Below are positions 37,379 to 46,247 of a stretch of 51,599 nucleotides of DNA, in pieces. The DNA is from Oscillospiraceae bacterium (GTDB lineage: Bacteria > Bacillota > Clostridia > Oscillospirales > Ruminococcaceae): contig CADASU010000007.1 of assembly GCA_902790675.1 (NCBI GenBank), positions 1 through 51,599 on the forward strand, in the 5' to 3' direction. The position numbers and the translations under genes are program-made. Position 1 is the first letter of the stretch; every line of letters begins with the position of its first letter. The notes under the pieces are model-generated. The model did no database searches. It was not told the origin of the DNA and was given only the letters and a program-made list of their open reading frames with translations.

Positions 37379-37413
37379 AAAACACCAGCCAAAATTTTGG
37401 CTGGTATTTTTTA
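37379..37413. terminator. Terminator between pflA and ribH
   Basis: AACACCAGCCAAAATTTTGG is followed by CTGGTATTTTTT: an 11-bp inverted repeat with A and T runs on either side, between convergent genes. Confidence 0.8.
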
Positions 37414-37435
37414 TAAGTTCTATTTTTCAAATCTA

Positions 37436-37906
37436 CTAATTTTCCTCTAGTTCCTTACAAACATTAACCATTTCAATAGCAGTTAAAGCAGAATCAAACC
37501 CTTTATTTCCAGCCTTAGTTCCTGCACGCTCAACAGCTTGTTCTATATTATCAGTGGTTAAAACACCAAAAATAACAGGTAAATCTGACTGCAAACTAAC
37601 GCTAGCAATTCCTTTAGAAACTTCCGAACAAACATAATCATAATGAGAAGTAGTTCCGCGAATAACGCTCCCCAAACATATTATAGCATCATATTTTTTA
37701 GATTTAGCCATTTTAGAAGCAATTAATGGTATTTCAAAAGCTCCTGGAACCCACGCTATTTCAATGTCTCCATCTTTTATATCATGACGTTTTAAACAAT
37801 CCAAAGCTCCTTCAAGCAATTTAGACGATATAAATTCATTAAATCTAGAAACAACTATTCCAATTCTTGTTCCTCTAGCAACAAACTTTCCGCTATAAAT
37901 CTTCAT
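37436..37906 (-). CDS. ribH: 6,7-dimethyl-8-ribityllumazine synthase
   Basis: 156 aa. [49 protein letters not shown] and [20 protein letters not shown] (split by eye) are the family blocks, with the catalytic His in TSHYDYV. It condenses the pyrimidine intermediate with dihydroxybutanone phosphate. It is the last gene of the rib operon. Confidence 0.96.
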   Translation of the reverse strand: MKIYSGKFVARGTRIGIVVSRFNEFISSKLLEGALDCLKRHDIKDGDIEIAWVPGAFEIPLIASKMAKSKKYDAIICLGSVIRGTTSHYDYVCSEVSKGIASVSLQSDLPVIFGVLTTDNIEQAVERAGTKAGNKGFDSALTAIEMVNVCKELEEN

Positions 37907-37922
37907 ATTAAGTCTTCTCCTT

Positions 37923-39116
37923 TTATAAAATATGGCCCATTTTTTCCTTTTTAGTTTTTAAATAAAATTCGTTATATTTATTCGGCTTTATCACAAGCGG
38001 TATTCTATGAGACACATCTATTCCGTATTTTTTCATACCATCAACTTTACCTATATTATTAGTAATTAATTTGATTTGGCTTATTCCTAAATCTTTTAAA
38101 ATTTGTGCACCCAAAAAATATTCTCGCAGATCTTCTTTAAAGCCCAAAGCAACATTCGCCTGTACTGTATCCAGCCCCTGTTGCTGCAAATAATATGCAC
38201 GCAGCTTATTTATAAGTCCAATTCCTCGCCCTTCCTGCTTAAGATATATTAAAACACCTCGTCCCTCTTTAGCGATCATCTTCATGGCCAAATCTAGTTG
38301 CTCACCACAATCACACCTAAGCGAGCCAAAAACATCACCTGTTAAACACTCTGAATGTATTCTACAAAGCACATCTTTTCCACTACTAATATCCCCCATA
38401 ACAAGCGCAGCATGTTCCTCTTGTCCAATGTCGTATGTATATCCATGTAACATAAACTTCCCATATTTTGTTGGCATTTCAACAGAATTAACCTTGCTAA
38501 TTAACTTTTCATTAGCTTTTCTATATTGAATTAACTCTTCAATAGTAATATATTCCAAATTAAACTTTTTAGCAAACTCTCTTAGCCCATCGGATCTCAT
38601 CATATTTCCATCTTCAGCCATTATTTCACAGCAAATTCCACATTCCAAGGCCCCCGCCAATCTGCAAAGATCAACCGTTGCTTCTGTATGACCAGCCCTT
38701 TCCAAAACTCCACCATCTTTTGCAATTAGTGGAAACATATGCCCCGGCCTGCGAAAGTCTTCGGCTCTAGATTCCGGTTTTACAAACTCTGTAGCCGTCA
38801 AAGACCTGTCTACAGCAGAAATTCCAGTTGAAGTTTTTATATGATCTATTGAAACTGTAAACGCCGTGTTATGATTATCAGTATTTTTAAATGTCATAGG
38901 AGTTAATTTAAATTTATCTGCAAACGCTTTGTTCATTGGCATACAAATTAAACCTTTTCCGTAGGTGGCCATAAAATTTATGTTTTGTTTAGTTGCAAAC
39001 TCAGCCAAGCATATTAAATCTCCTTCATTTTCTCTACTTTTCGAGTCTGAAACAATAATTATCTTTCCTTCTCTAAGTTTTTTTAATGCCAACTCTATTT
39101 TTTCTTTGTTTTGCAT
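37923..39116 (-). CDS. ribBA: Bifunctional DHBP synthase / GTP cyclohydrolase II
   Basis: About 397 aa. The N-terminal DHBP synthase half has [13 protein letters not shown] and [14 protein letters not shown]. The C-terminal GTP cyclohydrolase II half has the zinc cysteines in [18 protein letters not shown] and [18 protein letters not shown]. Both entry reactions of riboflavin synthesis are therefore present. The start is the ATG at 39116, 10 nt after GAGGAGA. An upstream ATG at 39170 would add a hydrophobic stretch not found in the family and overlap ribE. Confidence 0.95.
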   Translation of the reverse strand: MQNKEKIELALKKLREGKIIIVSDSKSRENEGDLICLAEFATKQNINFMATYGKGLICMPMNKAFADKFKLTPMTFKNTDNHNTAFTVSIDHIKTSTGISAVDRSLTATEFVKPESRAEDFRRPGHMFPLIAKDGGVLERAGHTEATVDLCRLAGALECGICCEIMAEDGNMMRSDGLREFAKKFNLEYITIEELIQYRKANEKLISKVNSVEMPTKYGKFMLHGYTYDIGQEEHAALVMGDISSGKDVLCRIHSECLTGDVFGSLRCDCGEQLDLAMKMIAKEGRGVLIYLKQEGRGIGLINKLRAYYLQQQGLDTVQANVALGFKEDLREYFLGAQILKDLGISQIKLITNNIGKVDGMKKYGIDVSHRIPLVIKPNKYNEFYLKTKKEKMGHIL

Positions 39117-39153
39117 TTTTGTAAATCTCCTCTTAATTAACCAAATAAATATA

Positions 39154-39798
39154 TTAATTAAAAAAGCCAAATTCAGCTAGCTTTTCTTTGGTTAGCGGTT
39201 GTTTTTTTGAAGCTATATTTAAAAATTTTTCAACATATTTAGAAATTATATCATTTTCTATATTAACTATCATTCCTACATCAAAATTGTTTAATATTGT
39301 TTCAGTAAGTGTATGGGGGATTATTGACACTTTAAAACTCTTATCATCAATTTCTGCAACTGTTAAACTAACCCCGTCTAAACAAACAGATCCCTTTTTC
39401 ACTATATACTTTAAGATATCATTAGAAGTTTTAATAGTATACCAAACAGCTATTCCATCATTTTTCTTCTCATATATTGTTCCAACTCCATCAATGTGTC
39501 CTGTAACAATATGTCCATCAAAGCGCCCACCTGCTGCCATAGCCCGTTCTAAATTAACAACACTTCCAACATGCAACAACTTCATAGAGCTTCTTTTTAT
39601 TGTTTCATTCATAACATCAACAGTAAAAGCTCTATCTTCAATTTGCACAACAGTTAAACACACTCCATTAACTGCCACACTATCACCAATTTTTAATCCT
39701 AACAGTGTTTTTTTTGCCTCGATTTTCATTTTATTGCCACTATCGTTTCTGTTTAAATATATAACACGTCCGACTTCCTCAACAATTCCTGTAAACAA
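39154..39798 (-). CDS. ribE: Riboflavin synthase, alpha subunit
   Basis: About 214 aa, two lumazine-binding repeats: FTGIVEEVGRVIYLN...GDSVAVNGVCLTVV and, after GGRFDGHIVTGHIDGVGTI, KGSVCLDGVSLTVAEI. It dismutates two lumazines to riboflavin. The start is TTG at 39798, giving the usual MFTGIVEE N-terminus. GGAAGTGA lies 6 nt upstream and contains the ribD stop. Confidence 0.95.
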   Translation of the reverse strand: MFTGIVEEVGRVIYLNRNDSGNKMKIEAKKTLLGLKIGDSVAVNGVCLTVVQIEDRAFTVDVMNETIKRSSMKLLHVGSVVNLERAMAAGGRFDGHIVTGHIDGVGTIYEKKNDGIAVWYTIKTSNDILKYIVKKGSVCLDGVSLTVAEIDDKSFKVSIIPHTLTETILNNFDVGMIVNIENDIISKYVEKFLNIASKKQPLTKEKLAEFGFFN

Positions 39799-39803
39799 AA
39801 AAA

Positions 39804-40904
39804 TCACTTCCCAAAACAAGCTGATCTATATTCAAGCAATATATTATCTCCAAAAAATCTAACATTTTCATTTTTTAAATTTATTGCATCATTCAAATCC
39901 CGAATTCCAGCTCCCCCAACAGGCGTCTTAGAACTAGATCCTCCAACAAGTTTAGGCGAAATATATGAATATACAGCGTTTATCAATCCGTGTTCAATAA
40001 AGCTGTAATTTATTTCAGATCCACCTTCAACCAAAACACTATCAATTCCAATATCATAAAGCTTAAATAATAACTGCTTTAAATTTATGTGGCCATTCAA
40101 TGGCTCAACCATTATAATTTCCACACCAGCTTTTTTTAATGCACCAATTTTATTGCTCTCTTTAACCGAACACGCAACATATGTTTTTTGTTCTTTTGCC
40201 GTTTTAACTATATTGCAATCAAGCGGTATTCTTAAATTAGTATCACAAATTATTCTCACTGGATTTCTTTTTCCAACAAGCCTGCAACTGAGCATAGGAT
40301 CATCCTTAATTACAGTATTTATTCCAACCAAAATACCACTATATATACTTCTTAAAAAGTGCGCATGCTTTCTAGCTTCCTCATTGGTAATCCATTTAGA
40401 CATGCCAGATGATGTTGCAATCTTGCCGTCTAAAGTCATTCCAAACTTTAATGCAACAAATGGCATTTTAGTTTTTATATTGTGAAAAAAAATTTCATTT
40501 AATTTACCGCACTCATCTTTCAATATCCCAACATCAACCATTATCCCACTTTTTCTTAATTTATCTATTCCCCTACCGGCAACAATTGGATTAGGATCTA
40601 GCGTTCCAACAACAACTCTTTCTATTCCACTATCTATAATTATATCTGTACATGGAGGAGTTTTTCCATAATGAACACAAGGCTCTAAATTAACATATAA
40701 CGTAGCTCCCTGCGCTGGTGTTTTTAAATTCAAAATAGCATTTCGTTCTGCATGATATTCTCCATAGGCTCTGTGGTATCCAGTCGACAACACCACATCA
40801 TTTTTAACAATAACAGACCCAACCATAGGATTAGTTTTAACATATCCTTGCCCTTTTTTAGCTAACTTTAAAGCCATTTTCATATATTTTAAATCACAAT
40901 TCAT
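39804..40904 (-). CDS. ribD: Bifunctional pyrimidine deaminase/reductase
   Basis: 366 aa. The deaminase zinc motif is YHAERNAI with EPCVHYGKTPPCTD. The reductase half has ALKFGMTLDGKIATSSGMSK, GINTVIKDDPMLSCR and VLVEGGSEINYSFIE. It carries out two successive steps of riboflavin synthesis and heads ribD-ribE-ribBA-ribH. I see no FMN-riboswitch blocks in front of it. Confidence 0.95.
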   Translation of the reverse strand: MNCDLKYMKMALKLAKKGQGYVKTNPMVGSVIVKNDVVLSTGYHRAYGEYHAERNAILNLKTPAQGATLYVNLEPCVHYGKTPPCTDIIIDSGIERVVVGTLDPNPIVAGRGIDKLRKSGIMVDVGILKDECGKLNEIFFHNIKTKMPFVALKFGMTLDGKIATSSGMSKWITNEEARKHAHFLRSIYSGILVGINTVIKDDPMLSCRLVGKRNPVRIICDTNLRIPLDCNIVKTAKEQKTYVACSVKESNKIGALKKAGVEIIMVEPLNGHINLKQLLFKLYDIGIDSVLVEGGSEINYSFIEHGLINAVYSYISPKLVGGSSSKTPVGGAGIRDLNDAINLKNENVRFFGDNILLEYRSACFGK

Positions 40905-40957
40905 AAAAATTAGCCTCCAAAAGTTGAAAAAGATATATATTTTATAAATTAAAGCGC

Positions 40958-41605
40958 TTATTCTAACCCTAATTTTAATTTTAAGCTATTTTTAACACTC
41001 TCCAAATCACTGCAAGTCAAAATAGGAATTAAGTCATTAATTTCCTCTATTTCCTTATCCCACCATTTAAAATCAAGCATAAGCTGAATTAACTCATCAT
41101 CAAAACGTTTTCGAATCTTTTTAGCAGGATTGCCAGCAACAACAGTATATGGTTCAACATTACTTCCAACAACACTGTTTGCTCCAATTATAGCCCCATC
41201 TCCAATGCAAACTCCCGGAAGTATGACTGAGTTTTGCCCTATCCAAACATCATTACCAATAATAGTATCGCCTTTTATGGGAAGGTTCTCAATTGATGGT
41301 GGATCCATCCTCCACCCTTCCAAAGTATAAAACGGAAACGTAGACACACAATTCATTTGGTGATTCGCACCATTCATAACAAATTCAACACCAGCTGCAA
41401 TTTGACAAAATTTACCAATTATAAGTTTATCATCATTCCAATCATAGTGATGGGTAACGTGGCTCTCAAATTCCGAATCAGCAATATATGTAAAATCACC
41501 AACAATAATATTTTTATTTTTTATAGTGGGCTTTATATAAATTTCTTTATCATATCCAGCAATAGGATATACTGAATTAGGATTAGGAGCGTTTTTCTCT
41601 TCCAT
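40958..41605 (-). CDS. Vat-like hexapeptide-repeat O-acetyltransferase
   Basis: About 215 aa, left-handed beta-helix XAT family. PNSVYPIAGYDKEIYIKPTI, KLIIGKFCQIAAGVEFVMNG, ANHQMNCVSTFPFY (catalytic His), GNDVWIGQNSVILPGVCIGD and VAGNPAKKIRKRF closely follow the streptogramin A acetyltransferase pattern. Members acetylate streptogramin A or other small hydroxyl compounds with acetyl-CoA. The start is the ATG at 41605 after GAGGTGA. Resistance function is plausible but unproven; chromosomal relatives often have unknown substrates. Confidence 0.85.
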   Translation of the reverse strand: MEEKNAPNPNSVYPIAGYDKEIYIKPTIKNKNIIVGDFTYIADSEFESHVTHHYDWNDDKLIIGKFCQIAAGVEFVMNGANHQMNCVSTFPFYTLEGWRMDPPSIENLPIKGDTIIGNDVWIGQNSVILPGVCIGDGAIIGANSVVGSNVEPYTVVAGNPAKKIRKRFDDELIQLMLDFKWWDKEIEEINDLIPILTCSDLESVKNSLKLKLGLE

Positions 41606-41695
41606 AATTATCACCTCAAAACAGCGTAAAAAATATAATCCAAATACATTAATTTTATCATAAAAGCCACTACAAATCAAGCATTAAAAGCCAAT

Positions 41696-41732
41696 AAAAA
41701 AGACCACACATAAAGCTCGTGTAGCCTTTTTC
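41696..41732 (-). terminator. Terminator after the first array remnant
   Basis: AAAAAAG-CCACAC pairs with CGTGTAG-CTTTTT around TAAAGCT-type loop. A near-identical copy is at 47969-48006. Confidence 0.7.
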
Positions 41733-41741
41733 CTTTTATAA

Positions 41742-42179
41742 TTATTTTCCAAATTTAAAAATTTCGTTATGAATTTTATTGCGATTTTCAATTTCTTTCT
41801 TTATCTGTTTATTTAATTCGGTCATCTCTTTCTCTGCATTTTTCATTTCACTCTCAATTTTCTTACTATCTAAATTTATATTAAGCGATTTTAAATATTT
41901 TATGTTTTTTAATTCATTGCTTAAACTAACATATTCTCGATTAATTTCAAACTTTTTGCGAACTAATTCCTTTTCTTTTTGTCTGTTTGACCCACTTTTC
42001 ATATTAGTAAACATTTTATTAGGTATATTCATGTCATTAAGCTCGCCTCTTACTTCTTGCAACTTGTAATCTATTTCAAACAAACACCTAATCACAGGTA
42101 ATTGGTCACCAGTATACCATCCGTTATAAATTGCTTTAAGATTTTCAAATTTCCTGGCCTGTTCATTCAATATTATCAA
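41742..42179 (-). pseudogene. Detached C-terminal fragment of a group A array protein
   Basis: 145 codons equivalent to the C-terminal third of the proteins at 44722 and 46248: GDQLPVIRCLFEIDYKL, ELNDMNIP, SGSNRQKEKELVRKKFEIN and a heptad-rich tail. It was once joined to the reading frame at 42205-43080. Comparing with intact copies, codons CAA and GAA have become TAA near 42205, and an extra base near 42175 shifts the frame. There is no ribosome binding site, so it is probably not translated alone. Confidence 0.7.
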
Positions 42180-42204
42180 GCTCTTCTGAAATGCAACGTT
42201 ATTG

Positions 42205-43080
42205 TTATTTCAATTCTTCTTTTTTATTATCAAGATCTTCTTCCTGTTTTTTTGCTGCTGCTTCTTCTTGTTTTATTTTTTCTTCCATTTCTCTATTTTT
42301 TCTCTCGTCTTCTCTTTTCTTTTCTTCTTCTTTTTGAGAATCAAGCGCTTTGTTTATTTCACTAATAGCGCCATTTGCTAAATTAACAAGCTCGTCTTTT
42401 TGTTTTTCCAAGTAAAACATACCATGTATTATTTTTGTATACTTGTCTTCAGCATCTTTACAAATCTTTTCCAATCTTGCTTTTTCTTCAGAACTATCAA
42501 TTTGTTCAATCAAACGCTTTGCTTTATCTAATTCACGATACTTTTTGCTAGGCTCATTTAAACGTTTTGCGAATGCTGCCACCGTGTCTGCATCACATTT
42601 TAAATGATTACTATCGCTTTGCAAAGATATAACTAAATCTTCTAGGTCATTACCTATGGCATTACTATGTTTCGAAAAATATTCGTTCATGTTCTTAAGG
42701 GTAGGTTCAATGTTATTGTCCAATATACATTTTATTGCTTTTATTCTTCCTAAATCAACTAATTCTAAGTTAACAGTGCTTTTAAGAAATTTTTTCGTAT
42801 CATTTAAATTTATCAAAATAGTGTAAATATCTTCTATTAACAAACTAGTATACCTGAGTTCTATACTTCCTTTAATTGGTTCAACTTTTTTCATAATTTT
42901 CGCTATTTCATTAATACTTAATTGAACCTTTTGATCAATGTCGTTAATACAATCTCTCTCATCTTTACTACTAACACCATAACCCTCTTTAACAGCCCCA
43001 ACAGAAGCAGTAGCACATGATGTTGTCATAGCAGCTGCGCATATAAGCGCAATCATTTTTTTCATGAATTTTGTTTTCAT
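42205..43080 (-). CDS. Secreted coiled-coil array protein, group A, truncated by nonsense change
   Basis: 291 aa. It has the shared signal peptide (MKKMIALICAAAMTTSCA from residue 7), with likely cleavage after SVGA (residue 29). The mature part starts VKEGYGVSSKDERD, is all-helical, contains YRELDKAKRLIEQIDSSEEK, and ends in a Glu/Lys/Gln coiled coil (EEAAAKKQEEDLDNKKEELK). Compared with the sisters at 44722 and 46248 the last 150 residues are missing; their remnants follow in another frame (41742-42179). GGAGG lies 8 nt before the ATG. Function unknown. Confidence 0.65.
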   Translation of the reverse strand: MKTKFMKKMIALICAAAMTTSCATASVGAVKEGYGVSSKDERDCINDIDQKVQLSINEIAKIMKKVEPIKGSIELRYTSLLIEDIYTILINLNDTKKFLKSTVNLELVDLGRIKAIKCILDNNIEPTLKNMNEYFSKHSNAIGNDLEDLVISLQSDSNHLKCDADTVAAFAKRLNEPSKKYRELDKAKRLIEQIDSSEEKARLEKICKDAEDKYTKIIHGMFYLEKQKDELVNLANGAISEINKALDSQKEEEKKREDERKNREMEEKIKQEEAAAKKQEEDLDNKKEELK

Positions 43081-43150
43081 ATTCTATTCCTCCATAAAAT
43101 AATATAATTTTTCTACTACACGTTATATTATAAACATAATTATAGCTTGA

Positions 43151-43173
43151 TTTGTTAACAATTTATTAACAAA
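43151..43173 (-). promoter_or_regulatory. Array palindrome, copy 1
   Basis: TTTGTTAA, 7 bp, TTAACAAA: a perfect 8-8 inverted repeat 71 bp upstream of the 43080 start. Possible -10 hexamers (TATAAT on the minus strand) are at 43127-43132 and 43139-43144, so it overlaps the -35 region of either. Candidate operator. Confidence 0.5.
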
Positions 43174-43183
43174 TTAAACTATT

Positions 43184-43217
43184 AAAAAACCACACCACAC
43201 GCATTATTTGCGCATGG
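43184..43217 (-). terminator. Array terminator after 43233
   Basis: CCATGCGCA pairs with TGCGTG(TG)G, then T residues (minus strand). This copy has an extra CCACA duplication relative to the others. Confidence 0.65.
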
Positions 43218-43232
43218 CTTAATGTAAAAATA

Positions 43233-43544
43233 TTATCCTTGATTTTGATTATTTTGATTAATTTTATCCTTGATATTCTGCAATTCTTCCCTTGTTTTTT
43301 TAGCAGTATCACCAATTTTTTGAGCCCTATCATTTTCTGAAAGATCGTCATTCATGTATAACTCCATCAACTCGAAACGCAACTCTTCAAGTTTTTTCAC
43401 CGATGTTTTCGGCTTTAATTTTTTTATTGCTAAATTAAAATTTTTATTACCTTCTTTATATTCAGGCAAAGAAAACAATAGATCACGATTGTCTATCTCT
43501 TTGTTGTCTTTTATTTCTTTATATTTATATTTATCGTTGTCCAC
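43233..43544 (-). pseudogene. Frameshifted C-terminal module of the group B gene at 43550
   Basis: 103 codons from a GTG, closely matching the last 105 residues of the protein at 48913: DNDKYKYKEIKDNKEIDNRD, LLFSLPEYKEGNKNFNLAI and the NQNNQNQG end. In the intact sister the frame reads through (LNLVDNDKY). Here one base change in length at about 43553-43560 makes the upstream frame stop at DDA. It may be a dead tail, or be made by frameshifting; nothing in the sequence shows a slippery site. Confidence 0.6.
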
Positions 43545-43549
43545 GAGAT

Positions 43550-44548
43550 TTAGGCATCATCTATTGTCATATTATTTATTTTAAATTTTTCCTCTGTAGA
43601 AAGCAAATAATTAAGCTCATATTTTTCAAGCTGATCAATATAATTATCCATAAGAGAAATAGCATTGTTCATAGATTGGGAACTGCTAGTATATTCTATC
43701 ATTTTTGCTAAAGGTATTTTGAAGTCAAAACCTCTATGACCAGTTAATTTTTCATTAGCTTCAACAAGATCTTTAGGAACACGTCCTCTAACATATGACT
43801 TACTCATATTGAAATCACACTTTTTACAAGCAAATTTATATTCATTTAATTTTTTACTAAATTTCTCCTTCATCTCAGCATCTTCAGCAGAAATATTATT
43901 GATATTCTCTTTACCTTTTTCATTCATTTCTTTTCCTATATAATTAAGCACTTTTTTTACTTTTTCAAGCAAATTTTTAGCAGATTTCCCAAAAAACTTT
44001 TCCCTATAATAGATCGTTAATTCTTTTTTATCACCATTGTCTTTATTTTCATCTATATTCATAGTCCTTGCAATTTCTGTATAAAACACCTTATCATTTT
44101 CTTTATCTATTGACACGCTGTTAGCTTTATCAACTAAATCATCGACATCACTTTTCATTGCATTTATCATTATTTCAATATTATTAATATGATTTTCGTC
44201 GTAAACAACTAAGTCACAGCTTTTAAGAGTAGATAAAGAGTTATAAGAACTATTCAATTTTCCTTTAATAATGTGTTTTATCTTGTGTATAATATGTCTA
44301 ATTGTTTTCCCTGTATTTGTCTTGCCGTCATTATCATATAAACAATCTTTACTAAGCCTGCTGCTAGCATTTTCCAATGACGATATATAATCCTCAATCT
44401 TAAGGTTTAAACCACCCACCTTAGTAACAAACTCTTCAGATGCTCCTGGTTTAGCTACTAATGCCCCAACAGAAGCAGTAGCACATGATGTTGTCATAAC
44501 AGCTGCGCATATAAGCGCAATCATTTTTTTCATGAATTTTGTTTTCAT
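43550..44548 (-). CDS. Secreted array protein, group B, C-terminally frameshifted
   Basis: 332 aa. Shared signal peptide ending SVGA, then LVAKPGASEEFVTKVGGLNL, a start typical of group B. The body is helical and highly charged, with MNIDENKDNGDKKELT around residue 160 and a region near KGRG-like residues RGRVPKDLVEANEKLTGHRG that aligns with RGRFPKRVADAIRGVTGDN of the sister at 48913. It ends NNMTIDDA by a frameshift just before the conserved C-terminal module. No known domain recognised. Confidence 0.65.
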   Translation of the reverse strand: MKTKFMKKMIALICAAVMTTSCATASVGALVAKPGASEEFVTKVGGLNLKIEDYISSLENASSRLSKDCLYDNDGKTNTGKTIRHIIHKIKHIIKGKLNSSYNSLSTLKSCDLVVYDENHINNIEIMINAMKSDVDDLVDKANSVSIDKENDKVFYTEIARTMNIDENKDNGDKKELTIYYREKFFGKSAKNLLEKVKKVLNYIGKEMNEKGKENINNISAEDAEMKEKFSKKLNEYKFACKKCDFNMSKSYVRGRVPKDLVEANEKLTGHRGFDFKIPLAKMIEYTSSSQSMNNAISLMDNYIDQLEKYELNYLLSTEEKFKINNMTIDDA

Positions 44549-44619
44549 ATTCTATTCCTCCATAAAAAATAATACAGTTTTTTACCGCGCATTACATTAT
44601 ACACATAATTATATTTTTA

Positions 44620-44642
44620 TTTGTTAAGAATTTGTTAACAAA
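44620..44642 (-). promoter_or_regulatory. Array palindrome, copy 2
   Basis: TTTGTTAA, 7 bp, TTAACAAA, 72 bp upstream of the 44548 start. Confidence 0.5.
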
Positions 44643-44643
44643 T

Positions 44644-44672
44644 AAAAAACCACACGCATTGTTTGCGCATGG
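44644..44672 (-). terminator. Array terminator after 44722
   Basis: Minus strand CCATGCGCA-AACAA-TGCGTGTGG (split), 9-bp stem with two G-T pairs, then six T residues. Confidence 0.7.
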
Positions 44673-44721
44673 TTTAATGTAAAAATATTATTTTAATTAT
44701 TTTCCAAATTTAAACATGTCG

Positions 44722-46068
44722 TTATAAATTTTTATTGCGATTTTCAATTTCTTCCCTTATCTGTCTATTTAATTCCATCATTCTTGTCTCTGCATCTATA
44801 ATTTGACTCTCAATTTCCTTACTATCAAAATCATCTATGCCCAGCGAGCTTAAATATTCTATGTTTTTTAATTCATTGCTTAAATTAACATATTTTTGAT
44901 TAATTTCAAACTTTTTGCGAACTAATTCCTTTTCTTTTTGTCTGTTTGACCCACTTTTCATGTTAATGAACATTTTAGGCATATTAATTTTAGGTATATT
45001 CATGTCATTAAGCTCGCCTCTTACTTCTTCCAACTTGTAATCTATTTCAATCAAACACCTAATCACAGGTAATTGGTCACCATCATACCAACCGTCATAA
45101 ATTAATTTAAGATTTCCAAATTTCCTGGCTTGCTTATCCAATTTTTCAAGCTCTTTTTGGAGACGAATTTCTTGCTGTTGTAATTTTAATTTTCTATTAG
45201 CAAGCTCCTTTTCCTGTTTTTTTGCTGCTAATTCTTCTTGTTTTCTTTTTTCTTCCCTTTCTCTATCTTCTCTCTCCATTTCTTTTTTTAATTGCTCTCT
45301 TTTCCTCGCGAATTCTCTTTTCTTTTCTTCTTCTTTTCTTTTATTTTCTTCTTCTTTCTGAGCATCAAGCGCTTTTTTTATTTCAAGAATAGCGCTATTT
45401 GCTAAATTAACAAGTTCGTCTTTTTGTTTTCTATAACACGCCGCCTTACCTTGTATTGCTTGCATATAAGCGCCTTTAGCATCTTCACAAAGCTTTTCCA
45501 ATCTTTCATATTCTTTAGAATTATTAATTTGCTTAATCGAACTCTTTACTTTACCTAATTCACGATACTTTTTGCTAAGCTCATCTGAACGTTTTATGAA
45601 TCTTACCGCAGTTTTTACGTTATCTCCTAATTCCTCACAATCGTCGTACAAACATGTAAGTAATCGTTTTGGGTCATTACTATATTCCGAAAAATATCCG
45701 TTCATGGTATTAATGGTAAATGCAACGTAATTGTCCAAGACACTTTCTATTGATTCCATCATACCGTTGCCAGCTATTTCTAAGCCATCAGTGCTTTCAA
45801 GCAACTCTTTCGCAGCATTTAAGTGTGACAAAATATAGTCAGTGTATTCTTTTTTTCCTTTAATTTCGTTGATTTTTTTCGTCATTTCCCCTATTGTATT
45901 AATACTTAATCGAATCTTGTTATCAAGTTGGTAAACAAAGATCTCATCACTCGGCATACTACAACCATAACCATATTTAACAGCTCCAACAGAAACAGTA
46001 GCACATGATGTTGTCATAGCAGCTGCGCATATAAGCGCAATCATTTTTTTCATTAATTTTGTTTTCAT
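44722..46068 (-). CDS. Secreted coiled-coil array protein, group A, full length
   Basis: 448 aa and the best intact group A member with an ordinary signal peptide (cleavage predicted after SVGA, residue 29). The mature protein starts VKYGYGCSMPSDE. Residues 30-240 are helical with YRELGKVKSSIKQINNSKEY. Residues about 240-320 form a long Glu/Lys/Arg coiled coil (repeats such as EEKKREFARKREQLKKEMER). The C-terminal domain has YDGWYDGDQLPVIRCLIEID and SGSNRQKEKELVRKKFEIN, then more heptads. No membrane anchor or cell-wall sorting signal is visible, so it should be released. Function unknown. Confidence 0.75.
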   Translation of the reverse strand: MKTKLMKKMIALICAAAMTTSCATVSVGAVKYGYGCSMPSDEIFVYQLDNKIRLSINTIGEMTKKINEIKGKKEYTDYILSHLNAAKELLESTDGLEIAGNGMMESIESVLDNYVAFTINTMNGYFSEYSNDPKRLLTCLYDDCEELGDNVKTAVRFIKRSDELSKKYRELGKVKSSIKQINNSKEYERLEKLCEDAKGAYMQAIQGKAACYRKQKDELVNLANSAILEIKKALDAQKEEENKRKEEEKKREFARKREQLKKEMEREDREREEKRKQEELAAKKQEKELANRKLKLQQQEIRLQKELEKLDKQARKFGNLKLIYDGWYDGDQLPVIRCLIEIDYKLEEVRGELNDMNIPKINMPKMFINMKSGSNRQKEKELVRKKFEINQKYVNLSNELKNIEYLSSLGIDDFDSKEIESQIIDAETRMMELNRQIREEIENRNKNL

Positions 46069-46142
46069 ATTCTATTCCTCCATAAAATAACATAATTTTC
46101 CTGTTGCATATTACATTATACACGAAATAATAGTTTGCTTTG

Positions 46143-46162
46143 TTAAAAAACTGTAAACTTTT
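46143..46162 (-). repeat. Second shared upstream element, copy 1
   Basis: TTAAAAAACTGTAAACTTTT on the plus strand, also exact at 47938-47957 and 48849-48868. Here it interrupts a decayed version of the TTTGTTAA/TTAACAAA palindrome, 75 bp from the 46068 start. Confidence 0.5.
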
Positions 46163-46173
46163 TGTAAACAAAT

Positions 46174-46202
46174 AAAAAACCACACGCATTGTTTGCGCAT
46201 GG
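46174..46202 (-). terminator. Array terminator after 46248
   Basis: Identical stem to that at 44644-44672, followed by T residues on the minus strand. Confidence 0.7.
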
Positions 46203-46247
46203 TTTAATGTAAAAATATTATTTTAATTATTTTTCAAATTTAAAAAT

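Noticed and set aside
39188-39862. A 224-codon plus-strand frame opposite ribE and ribD
   Set aside because: It lies antisense to well-recognised riboflavin genes, has no ribosome binding site, and its composition is that of a complementary shadow.
43166-43351. A 61-codon minus-strand frame overlapping the group B tail
   Set aside because: It is in another frame of a segment whose family frame is conserved with 48913, and it runs through the terminator hairpin.
45977-46189. A minus-strand frame overlapping a signal-peptide region (a similar one is at 48710-48895)
   Set aside because: Both are out-of-frame readings of the conserved signal-peptide DNA and only look conserved because the DNA is duplicated.
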